From positions 1 to 8,639 of the forward strand of contig DAHWHT010000086.1 in assembly GCA_027335515.1 (NCBI GenBank): DNA of 8,639 bases. Direction: 5' to 3'. Of the stretch, positions 1 through 5,852 are shown one piece after another. The notes beneath the pieces are model-generated. The model was not told where the DNA came from, did not search any database, and saw only the letters and a list, made by a program, of their open reading frames with translations. The first letter of the stretch is position 1; each line of letters opens with the position of its first letter. Made by a program: the position numbers and the translations under genes. The stretch is from Clostridia bacterium. Lineage in GTDB: Bacteria; Bacillota_E; RBS10-35; JAJYVN01.

Positions 1-98
1 TCGCAGACGCATTCCGGCCTTCCGTTTCCTCTTATGCGGAGTCGCTCTCCGCTTCCCCCACGCACTATTCGGTTGCCAAGGTCCTTGCCCGCCCGCGC
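1..98 (-). other. possible stable-RNA (rRNA operon) leader after lysS
   Basis: No protein-coding frame here is convincing. On the minus strand the stretch contains ACCTTGGCAACCGAATAGTG (about 83-64). This resembles the ACCTTGACAACTGAATAG-type segment I recall from rRNA leaders and 16S-23S spacers of Bacillota. A 6-bp hairpin (GCGGAG 36-41, CTCCGC 47-52) follows. In Bacillus subtilis lysS is directly followed by an rRNA operon, so the position fits. No mature rRNA start, boxA or clear promoter is visible, so this is a suggestion from resemblance only. Confidence 0.25.
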
Positions 99-116
99 CC
101 TCGCGGCCCGGCGAGG
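99..116 (-). terminator. GC hairpin just after lysS
   Basis: A perfect 6-bp inverted repeat (CCTCGC 99-104, GCGAGG 111-116) with a 6-nt loop begins 7 nt after the lysS stop codon. Its position suits transcript-end protection or termination. No T-run follows it on the minus strand, so it is not a classical intrinsic terminator. Confidence 0.35.
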
Positions 117-123
117 TGTTACT

Positions 124-1665
124 CTACTCATCCCCGCCCCCTTCGTCAAGCCCTCCCTCGCCCTCTTTCCCATCCCGCCCCTCCGGGCGCAGATGCGGAA
201 ACAACAGCACATCCCGGATGCTGCGCGCGCCGGTCAGCAGCATCACGAGCCGATCCACGCCGATCCCCAGACCGCCGGTCGGCGGCATCCCGTGCTCGAG
301 GGCCCGCAGGAAGTCCTCATCGGCCTCGATCGCCTCGGCGTTGCCGTGGGCGCGCTCCACCGCCTGCTGCGCGAACCGGCGGCGCTGCTCCTGGGGGTCG
401 GCCAGCTCACTGAAGGCGTTGGCCAGTTCCATGCCCACCACCACGGCCTCAAAACGACAGGCGATGCGCGGGTCGTCCTGCCGCGCCCGCGCCAGCGGCG
501 ACAGGGCCAAGGGATGATCGGTCAGGAACGTGGGTTGGACCAGCTCGGCCATGACGCGTTCCTCCACGAGGTGGTCCACCACCTGCGACCAGGTCGCGCC
601 GGCGCCCACCTCCACCCGGGCGGCGCGGGCCAGGGCACGGGCCTCCTCGTCGTTGGCCGCAGCCAGCACGTCGATCCCCTGCGCCTTCAGGGCATCGACC
701 ATGGACAGCCGCCGCCACGGGGGTCGGAACTCAATGGTCTGGCCGTCGCGCCGCACCCGGGTATCGCCCGTGGCGGCGACGGCGGCACTGGACACGAGCT
801 CTTCGGTCAGCAGCATGATGTCCTCGTAATCCGCAAAGGCCTGGTAGCACTCAAGCATCGTGAACTCCGGGTTGTGGCGGGTCGATACGCCCTCGTTGCG
901 AAAGACGCGGCCGATCTCGTAGACGCGCTCCAGACCGCCCACGATCAGCCGCTTGAGGTGCAGCTCCAGCGCGATCCGCAGATGAAGCTCCATATCCAGG
1001 GCGTGGTGGTGCGTGTGAAACGGGCGGGCCGCCGCCCCCGACGCGATGGAGTGCAGCACCGGCGTCTCGACCTCCAGGTAGCCGCGGGCGTCCAGGGTGC
1101 GGCGGAGGCTCGCCACCACGGCACTGCGGCGCACGAACCCATCGCGCACCTGCGGGTTGACGAGCAGGTCCAGGTAACGCTGACGGTAGCGGACTTCCGT
1201 GTCACGCACGCCATGCCACTTGTCGGGCAGCGGTCGCAAGGCCTTGGTGAGCAAAACGGCTTCCTGCACGAGCACGCTCACTTCGCCGGCGCGGGTGCGC
1301 ATCACCGAACCCCGCGCCCCCAGCACATCACCGGGATCCAAATCCAGAAAATCGGCAAACGGCTCAGGCCCGAGCACGTCCACACGCGCAAACAACTGCA
1401 CCCGACCGGCGCCGTCCTGCAGGTCGGCAAACGCCACCCGCCCCTGGCGCCGCAGCGACATCAGTCGGCCGGCCACCGTCACCGTCTGGCCTTCGAGATC
1501 GTCAAAGTGGGCCAGAAGGTCCGCCGTGGTGTGGGTCCGCTCATAGCGGCCACCATAGGGTTCAACGCCGCGGGCCCGCCACCGGGCCACCTTGGCGCGG
1601 CGCACGTCGAACTCGCCGTGTTCGCCGCGCGCGTCGCCGGCCCCGGGTTGTTCCGACTCCCCCAT
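124..1665 (-). CDS. lysS: lysine--tRNA ligase, class II (LysRS)
   Basis: Charges tRNA-Lys with lysine using ATP in the cytoplasm. The 513-residue product has the full family layout. An N-terminal helix leads to the RARGVEPYGGRYERTHT segment, then an anticodon-binding OB fold (about 55-150), then the class II catalytic core. The core shows motif 1 near 185-205, motif 2 with FRNE at 255-258 and RHNPEFTMLE, and motif 3 GLGIGVDR at 465-472. The length is normal for bacterial LysRS. The C-terminus carries a short Gly/Glu/Asp-rich tail of about 18 residues after the usual end (FPHLRPE). I chose the ATG at 1665 because AAGGGGG lies 8 nt upstream. A TTG start at 1713 is open but sits in the T-run of the upstream terminator. 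It lies downstream of greA, and no clear promoter of its own is visible. Identification is near certain. Confidence 0.97.
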   Translation of the reverse strand: MGESEQPGAGDARGEHGEFDVRRAKVARWRARGVEPYGGRYERTHTTADLLAHFDDLEGQTVTVAGRLMSLRRQGRVAFADLQDGAGRVQLFARVDVLGPEPFADFLDLDPGDVLGARGSVMRTRAGEVSVLVQEAVLLTKALRPLPDKWHGVRDTEVRYRQRYLDLLVNPQVRDGFVRRSAVVASLRRTLDARGYLEVETPVLHSIASGAAARPFHTHHHALDMELHLRIALELHLKRLIVGGLERVYEIGRVFRNEGVSTRHNPEFTMLECYQAFADYEDIMLLTEELVSSAAVAATGDTRVRRDGQTIEFRPPWRRLSMVDALKAQGIDVLAAANDEEARALARAARVEVGAGATWSQVVDHLVEERVMAELVQPTFLTDHPLALSPLARARQDDPRIACRFEAVVVGMELANAFSELADPQEQRRRFAQQAVERAHGNAEAIEADEDFLRALEHGMPPTGGLGIGVDRLVMLLTGARSIRDVLLFPHLRPEGRDGKEGEGGLDEGGGDE

Positions 1666-1673
1666 CCGGACCG

Positions 1674-1680
1674 CCCCCTT
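1674..1680 (-). promoter_or_regulatory. lysS ribosome binding site
   Basis: AAGGGGG, 8 nt before the ATG at 1665. It decides the start in favour of 1665 over the in-frame TTG at 1713. A small 5-bp hairpin (CCGGC 1688-1692, GCCGG 1696-1700) lies just upstream of it. Confidence 0.8.
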
Positions 1681-1711
1681 CAACCGCCCGGCATCGCCGG
1701 ATGGTGCAACC

Positions 1712-1746
1712 AAGCAAAACGGCCGGAGGCCCCTGAGCCTCCGGCC
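1712..1746 (-). terminator. intrinsic terminator between greA and lysS
   Basis: A perfect 10-bp GC-rich stem (GGCCGGAGGC 1721-1730, GCCTCCGGCC 1737-1746) has a 6-nt loop. On the minus strand it is followed by GTTTTGCTTGG, giving a short T-run. It starts 29 nt after the greA stop. It should end or reduce transcription from the greA promoter before lysS, whose start is only about 55 nt further on, so it may act as a partial terminator or attenuator. Confidence 0.8.
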
Positions 1747-1775
1747 ATTCGCGCCGAAACGCCCTCCCTGCGGGG

Positions 1776-2258
1776 TTAGCGTTTCAGGGCGACGATCTCA
1801 TACTTGATGACGCCCCCGGGTGAGCGCACCTCGACCCGGTTACCCGTGGCCTGGCCGAAAACGGCCTGTCCCACGGGACACTCATAGGATATGCGGTCGT
1901 TGAGGGGATCCGCCTCGCTGGAGCCGACGATGGTGTAGACGACGAGCTCCGAGGTCTCCAGGTCGCGCAGCGTCACGGTGGTCCCGATGTTGACCCGGTG
2001 CGGGTCGATCTCACTATCCTGAACAATGCGCGCGCTGCGGAGCACGTTTTCCAAAGCCTGGATGCGACCCTCAACAAACGCCTGCTCGTTCTTGGCCGCC
2101 TCGTATTCGGAATTCTCCGAGAGGTCACCGAATTCGCGAGCCACCTTGATGCGCTCAGCCACCTCGCGGCGTTTGGAGGACTTGAGATCCTCAAGCTCCT
2201 GTTCGAGGCGCTGCAGGCCCTCGGCCGTCAGGAGCACCTCGCGCTCTCGTTCCGCCAT
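1776..2258 (-). CDS. greA: transcription elongation factor GreA
   Basis: Binds the RNA polymerase secondary channel and stimulates cleavage of the backtracked transcript 3' end. The 160-residue product is the usual GreA length. An N-terminal coiled coil (about 10-78) carries the tip signature GDLSENSEYEAAKNEQ, with the acidic tip residues D45 and E48. An FKBP-like C-terminal domain (about 85-160) contains the family segments NIGTTVTLRD and SPLN/PVGQA-like ISYECPVGQAVFG, and ends in IVALKR. The start is the ATG at 2258 because MAEREREVLLTAEGL matches family N-termini. The best Shine-Dalgarno-like run (GGGAAGG) is rather far upstream, about 13 nt. The frame stays open for 95 further codons upstream, but that region overlaps the promoter at 2430-2459 and has no good start. 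It is probably transcribed from that promoter. Confidence 0.97.
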   Translation of the reverse strand: MAEREREVLLTAEGLQRLEQELEDLKSSKRREVAERIKVAREFGDLSENSEYEAAKNEQAFVEGRIQALENVLRSARIVQDSEIDPHRVNIGTTVTLRDLETSELVVYTIVGSSEADPLNDRISYECPVGQAVFGQATGNRVEVRSPGGVIKYEIVALKR

Positions 2259-2423
2259 AACCGGGGACGCACCTTCCCTCAGCGTCGTCCGGGGCCGCGC
2301 CTTGCGGGCTTTGGCGACGTCTTTCGCGACACCGCCGCCCTGCCCGGCCAAACGGTCCCGGGCCGGCGACGCGGTCGCCTTCTTGGGCGGGGTCGCCGCA
2401 CGCAGCCGTACCTTGCCGCGCGG
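2259..2423 (-). other. long greA leader, open in the greA frame
   Basis: About 165 nt lie between the predicted transcription start (near 2423) and the greA ATG. The sequence has no stop in the greA frame and would encode an Arg/Lys/Ala/Pro-rich stretch (for example KVRLRAATPPKKATASPARD). The only in-frame near-start is a TTG at 2348 with a poor ribosome binding site. A 6-bp hairpin with a 3-nt loop (GGCGAC 2365-2370, GTCGCC 2374-2379) is visible. No known riboswitch motif was recognised. E. coli greA also has a long leader, which yields the GraL RNAs. Confidence 0.5.
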
Positions 2424-2429
2424 CGACCT

Positions 2430-2459
2430 ATTGTAGGCGGGCCCCTCATCGGGTGTCAA
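2430..2459 (-). promoter_or_regulatory. sigma-70-type promoter for greA
   Basis: TTGACA (2459-2454, perfect -35) is followed after 18 bp by TACAAT (2435-2430, 5 of 6 matches to the -10). In such GC-rich DNA this is a striking match, and it sits in the only sizeable gap of the downstream half (2259-2539). The predicted start is near 2423. It separates greA-lysS from the upstream BFN/coaX unit. Confidence 0.8.
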
Positions 2460-2539
2460 CGGCGCCCCCTCCAGGCGGACGCAGGGCGCGTCCTGCAGTC
2501 TGGGGCACTGTACGCGGGCCACCCCTCGCAGAACACCGC

Positions 2540-3001
2540 TCACTCCGATTCCGTCGATCCGTCCTCATCGGCATCCTCCGGGGCAGGCTCCTCCACTTGC
2601 TGGCGCGGAAGTACGGCGGCCTTATGCAACACGTCCTCGGTCGCATACACCGGGCTGTCGCTGCGCAGGGCAAGGGCGACCGCGTCGCTGGTGCGGCAGT
2701 CACCCTCCAGCAGGCCGCGCCCTCCCTGCAACTCAAGCTGACAAAAGAACGTCTCGTCGCGCAGGTCGTGGATGATGGCGCGCTCCAGCACCCCGCCCAG
2801 CCGCTGCACCACGGCGGCCAGCAGGTCATGGGTGCCTGGACGGGCGGGAACGACGCCGCGGGCGGCCCGCTCGATCGCCCGCGCCTCGAACTCTCCAATG
2901 GTAATGGGAAGCAGACGTTCACCGTCCACCTCACGCAACACCAGCAGGTAATCGTCGCTGCCCTGCACACGCCCTATGGTCAGCACCTGCACCCGGATCA
3001 T
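2540..3001 (-). CDS. bifunctional nuclease family protein (BFN, DUF151)
   Basis: The 153-residue product is a single-domain member of the BFN/DUF151 family. Some members have been reported with DNase/RNase activity; the physiological role in most bacteria is unknown. Family marks visible are LPITIGEFEARAIERA (31-46), the THDLL helix (57-61), and the signature CRTSDAVALALR (102-113), where most members have Pro at the Thr position. A strongly acidic tail (EEPAPEDADEDGSTESE, 137-153) follows the domain and is probably disordered. I chose the ATG at 3001 because AGGGG lies 8 nt upstream. A GTG at 3010, overlapping the coaX stop, is possible but badly spaced. The 5-nt gap to coaX suggests co-transcription and translational coupling. 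Family assignment is confident; the biological function is not. Confidence 0.88.
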   Translation of the reverse strand: MIRVQVLTIGRVQGSDDYLLVLREVDGERLLPITIGEFEARAIERAARGVVPARPGTHDLLAAVVQRLGGVLERAIIHDLRDETFFCQLELQGGRGLLEGDCRTSDAVALALRSDSPVYATEDVLHKAAVLPRQQVEEPAPEDADEDGSTESE

Positions 3002-3006
3002 GCCAC

Positions 3007-3840
3007 TCACCCCTCGCCCCCGCCGGCCTGCCGCGCCTCGTAAATCAGCCGCAGTCCGTGCATGGTCAGCTGCGGGGCCACTTCGGTAATCGTGCGCGAG
3101 ACGGGGGCCACGTGGGGCGCAAACCCCCCCGTTGCCACCACCCGCGCCGCGCCGCCCATCTCCGCGCGAACGCGGTCGACCAGGCCGTCAACCATCGCGG
3201 CACTGCCGTAGACGATACCCGCCTGGAGCTGTGCCGCCGTCGTGCGCCCGAGCACGCGGGGCGGCGCGACCAGATCCACCCGGGCCAGGAGGGCTGCGGA
3301 ACGGAACAACGCCTCGGATGCCGTGCCGATGCCGGGGGCGATCACCCCGCCAAGGTAACGCCCTCCGGCGCCAACCGCGTCCACCTTGGTCGCGGTGCCG
3401 CAGTCCACCACCACGGCCGGCGCCCCATAGAGACGCCAAACCGCCACCCCGTCCGCGATACGGTCCGCGCCCACCTCCTGCGGCCGCTCCACATCCAGCT
3501 CCAATCCCGCGCACGTCTCGGCGTCGACGATCAGGCTGGGACAATGAAGATACGTTCGCGCGATCTCCGCCCAGACGCTCCCCAGGGGCGGCACGACCGA
3601 GGCGATGGCCAGCCCTTCGACGGCGCCCAGGGAAAGCCCGCGGTAGGCCAGCAGGTCGCACAGCCCCATCGCGAGTTCGTCCGGGGTGGCCGCACGTTCG
3701 GTACGCAGCCGCCACGTGTGGAGGACCTGTGGCCCGCGAAACAGGGCGAGAACCGAATGCGTATTCCCCGCATCCACCGTCAATAGCACATGGCGTCCCA
3801 ACCCTGTGGGCGGGACCTTCCCCCCTCCATCACGGCGCAT
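3007..3840 (-). CDS. coaX: type III pantothenate kinase (CoaX)
   Basis: Phosphorylates pantothenate, the first step of coenzyme A synthesis, in the cytoplasm. This is the ASKHA-fold type that needs a monovalent cation and resists CoA feedback. Visible motifs in the 277-residue product are DAGNT (23-27, phosphate loop), GADR (124-127, with the catalytic Asp), and DCGTAT (146-151), followed by GGRYLGGVIAPGI and the late VVATGG glycine motif. Lys follows DCGTAT where Thr is common. The ATG at 3840 overlaps the end of folK-birA by 11 nt and has GGAG 9 nt upstream. A GTG at 3789 would start exactly where family proteins usually begin (LLTVDAGNT) and cannot be excluded. The overlap with birA and the 5-nt gap to the BFN gene mark it as an operon member. 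Confidence 0.95.
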   Translation of the reverse strand: MRRDGGGKVPPTGLGRHVLLTVDAGNTHSVLALFRGPQVLHTWRLRTERAATPDELAMGLCDLLAYRGLSLGAVEGLAIASVVPPLGSVWAEIARTYLHCPSLIVDAETCAGLELDVERPQEVGADRIADGVAVWRLYGAPAVVVDCGTATKVDAVGAGGRYLGGVIAPGIGTASEALFRSAALLARVDLVAPPRVLGRTTAAQLQAGIVYGSAAMVDGLVDRVRAEMGGAARVVATGGFAPHVAPVSRTITEVAPQLTMHGLRLIYEARQAGGGEG

Positions 3841-5404
3841 GGCCCAGCGCTCCACGCCCGCCGGTCTGTGACGACGCGACGGATCCGTCGCATCCGTCGC
3901 GCGGCGGCGGCTCCGTCGCCGCACGGCCGGCCGACGGCCGCAGATGGCGCACGTCTCCCGCGAAGACGGTGCGCACGGCATCTCCGACATCCACCAGCAG
4001 GGCGCCTTCGAGGGTGACGTCGACCGCGATACCCTGGAGCTTGTCGCCCCCGATACCTGCCACTTCGACAGCCTGCCCGAGGGTACTGCAGCGCCGCCGC
4101 CAAGCCGATAGCAAATCGGACCATCGCCCGGCATTCAGTGCGACGTAGTTGGCGTCCAATCGGTTCAAAATCGCATTGGCGACGGCGGCCCGTCCCACAT
4201 CCACCCCTGCGGCGTGGAGGGAGGCCGCCTCCACACCGGCGGGGCAGGACTGGACGTTCACGCCAGCCCCCAGCACGATGAAGTCGACGCAGTCCTCGCG
4301 CGCCACCAACTCCAGCAGAATGCCGCACACTTTGCCGCCCGGCAGGAGGATGTCGTTGGGCCATTTGATCGTCGGCTGCAGGCCGCCCCAGCCTTCGATC
4401 GCCTCGCAGACCGCCAATGCCCCGAGCAGGGTCAGCCGGCTCGCCTGGGCCGGCGGCAATCGCGGGCGCAAAACGACGGAGAGGTAGACCCCCCCCTGCG
4501 GGGACAGAAAGCCGCGCCCGTTGCGCCCGCGGCCGGCCGTCTGTTCCTCGGCGACCACGGCCGTTCCATCCGCACTGCCCGCCAGACCCAACTGACGCGC
4601 GAGCACGTTGGTGGAATCCACCTGGCGCAGCACGTGCAGCACCCGCCCCACCCGGGTGCGCCGGGCGTCGGTGAGGTCGGCAGACGTCAGGGGGTCCAGC
4701 GTGCCGGCTTCCGCGCGCAACACATAACCTGAGCCGCTCGTACCCGGTATGTCATACCCTTCGGAACGCAGGCGCCGCACGTGCTTCCAGATGGCCGCCC
4801 GCGACACGCCCATCTCCCGCGCGAGGGCGACGCCGCTCTGGGCCTGACCGCCTCCGGTTCGCAACCGCTGCAGTAACCGCGCCCGGGTCGGCGCCGACGA
4901 GGCATGCGCCGACGTGGATACGGCGGGCCAGGGGCGCACCGCCTGGCCCGGCTCCATCCGGCGCAGGTGCGCGAGTTCTGCGGCATACCCCTGCCCGGGG
5001 ATCTCCGCGTCGGGGGCGATCTCCGCCAAGGGGACCAGCGCAAACGCTCGTTCGTGCAGTCGCGGGTGCGGTACGTCCAAACGACCATCGTGGATGCGCC
5101 TGATTCCATAGAGCAAGAGATCCAGATCGATGACTCGGGGCCCCCAGTGAACCAGACGCCGCCGCCCCATCGCCTGCTCGATGTCCATCAGGGTCTGAAG
5201 CACCGCGAAGGCATCGCGCTCGGTATCCACCGCCACCACCTGGTTGAGAAACCATGCCTGATCCCGCCGCCCCTGCGGCTCGGTTTCATAAAGGCGCGAG
5301 GTGGCCACGGCTTCCAAGCCCGCCGCCCCCAACCGCGTCCGGGCCTCCGCCAGGGCGGCGGCCCGATCGCCCATGTTGCCGCCGAGGCCAAGATAGACGC
5401 GCAC
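3830..5404 (-). CDS. fused HPPK (FolK) - biotin ligase/repressor (BirA)
   Basis: One 524-residue frame joins two complete enzymes. Residues 1-150 are 6-hydroxymethyl-7,8-dihydropterin pyrophosphokinase: GLGGNMGDR near the N-terminus, SRLYETEP, then the HPPK signature WGPRVIDLDLLL with both Mg-binding Asp, then VPHPRLHERAF. After a Pro/Ala/Ser-rich linker (about 151-172) comes a BirA. It has a winged-helix DNA-binding domain (173-231, LAREMGVSRAAIWKHVRRL), then the catalytic domain with GRGRNGR (291-297), KWPND (347-351) and GKVCGILLE (357-365, catalytic Lys358), then a C-terminal SH3-like domain (about 440-490). A 33-residue low-complexity tail follows. The GTG at 5404 is chosen: GGGGG lies 8 nt upstream and the FolK fold begins there. 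The ATG at 5461 overlaps folB and lacks a ribosome binding site. No stop or internal ribosome binding site separates the halves. Expected roles are folate synthesis, biotin attachment to carboxylases, and probably biotin-dependent repression. Confidence 0.93.
   Translation of the reverse strand: MRVYLGLGGNMGDRAAALAEARTRLGAAGLEAVATSRLYETEPQGRRDQAWFLNQVVAVDTERDAFAVLQTLMDIEQAMGRRRLVHWGPRVIDLDLLLYGIRRIHDGRLDVPHPRLHERAFALVPLAEIAPDAEIPGQGYAAELAHLRRMEPGQAVRPWPAVSTSAHASSAPTRARLLQRLRTGGGQAQSGVALAREMGVSRAAIWKHVRRLRSEGYDIPGTSGSGYVLRAEAGTLDPLTSADLTDARRTRVGRVLHVLRQVDSTNVLARQLGLAGSADGTAVVAEEQTAGRGRNGRGFLSPQGGVYLSVVLRPRLPPAQASRLTLLGALAVCEAIEGWGGLQPTIKWPNDILLPGGKVCGILLELVAREDCVDFIVLGAGVNVQSCPAGVEAASLHAAGVDVGRAAVANAILNRLDANYVALNAGRWSDLLSAWRRRCSTLGQAVEVAGIGGDKLQGIAVDVTLEGALLVDVGDAVRTVFAGDVRHLRPSAGRAATEPPPRDGCDGSVASSQTGGRGALGHAP
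3876..3919. repeat. palindromic GCGACGGA/TCCGTCGC cluster in the folK-birA 3' end
   Basis: A perfect 16-bp palindrome, GCGACGGATCCGTCGC, occupies 3876-3891. The same octamer recurs at 3893-3900 and 3912-3919, giving four copies (one inverted) in 44 bp. It lies in the codons for the low-complexity tail after the BirA C-terminal domain and ends about 35 bp before the coaX ATG. It may be a small REP-like element or a site for a regulator; chance in GC-rich DNA is possible. Confidence 0.55.
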
Positions 5405-5423
5405 GCCAACCGCCCCCGTCCCC

Positions 5424-5795
5424 TCAGCGGTTTCGCCCGAAATGGTACCGCACCGAAACATCGCGGCAGGTCACCGGCATGCGGGCGTCCGGTTTGTGCA
5501 GGGTCACCGTCCCCCGGCGCAGGGCCGGAAAGTCGGCCAGCAACCGCTTGCCGATCGCGGCGGCCAGGGCCTCCAGCAACTGGCGCGACGGACCCGAGAG
5601 GACGTCGGCGGCGACGGCCGCAGCACGGCCATAGTCGACCGTGTCCTCCAGTCGATCGCTTTCGGCCGCCGCCGCGGCATCCACGTGCAGGCGCAGGTCC
5701 AGCAGGAACCGCTGAGGCACCAGCCGCTCTTCGGGCAGCACCCCGTGGCGGGCCACCACCTCGATGCCGTCGACGGCCAACACGGCCAAGGCCAT
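5424..5795 (-). CDS. folB: dihydroneopterin aldolase (FolB)
   Basis: Cleaves 7,8-dihydroneopterin to 6-hydroxymethyl-7,8-dihydropterin, the substrate of the FolK domain encoded directly downstream. The 123-residue product has normal family length and motifs: ARHGVLPEER (15-24, active-site Glu region), DTVDYG (51-56), LLEALAAAI (73-81, pterin-binding Glu75) and LHKPDARMP (99-107, catalytic Lys101). The ATG at 5795 is given as the start, but GGAGG ends only one base before it. The TTG at 5789 (third codon) would have about 7-nt spacing and give a more typical N-terminus (MAVLAVDGIEV). Its ribosome binding site is the 3' arm of a perfect 10-bp inverted repeat (5797-5822). The 19-nt gap to folK-birA indicates one transcript. 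folP, often found beside folB/folK, is absent from the window. Confidence 0.95.
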   Translation of the reverse strand: MALAVLAVDGIEVVARHGVLPEERLVPQRFLLDLRLHVDAAAAAESDRLEDTVDYGRAAAVAADVLSGPSRQLLEALAAAIGKRLLADFPALRRGTVTLHKPDARMPVTCRDVSVRYHFGRNR

Positions 5796-5796
5796 C

Positions 5797-5822
5797 CCTC
5801 CGCGCTGAGTATAGCGCGGAGG
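5797..5822 (-). promoter_or_regulatory. inverted repeat covering the folB ribosome binding site
   Basis: A perfect 10-bp inverted repeat (CCTCCGCGCT 5797-5806, AGCGCGGAGG 5813-5822) has a 6-nt centre. In the minus-strand RNA the 3' arm contains the GGAGG that would serve folB, so folding would hide it. No T-run follows. The centre contains TATACT on the minus strand, resembling a -10 box. No -35 at 16-18 bp spacing is good (TTGATC lies 20 bp away), and the leader would be too short. It may be a translational switch, an operator, or a transcript-end hairpin of the lipoprotein gene. Confidence 0.6.
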
Positions 5823-5852
5823 CGCCGCCGTTCGATCAACCCGCGCGCCGAT

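Noticed and set aside
34..1779. Plus-strand open frame of 581 codons opposite lysS
   Set aside because: It is the antisense shadow of lysS in GC-rich DNA. The minus-strand frame has all LysRS motifs, and the plus frame shows no recognisable family.
2259..2543. GreA start at 2543 giving a 255-residue protein
   Set aside because: The start would lie upstream of the strong promoter at 2430-2459. The extra 95 residues are unlike GreA, and family N-termini match the ATG at 2258.
3841..4134. N-terminal extension of coaX back to 4134
   Set aside because: It would overlap about 300 bases of the BirA coding region in another frame, and the extension has no kinase homology. The fold begins after residue 17 of the chosen start.
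3132..4148. Plus-strand open frame opposite coaX and the BirA end
   Set aside because: Pro/Arg-rich shadow of real minus-strand genes, with no family features.
5808..5839. folB promoter using TATACT at 5813-5808 and TTGATC at 5839-5834
   Set aside because: The spacing is 20 bp and the predicted start would fall inside the ribosome binding site. The TATACT is better explained as the centre of the inverted repeat.
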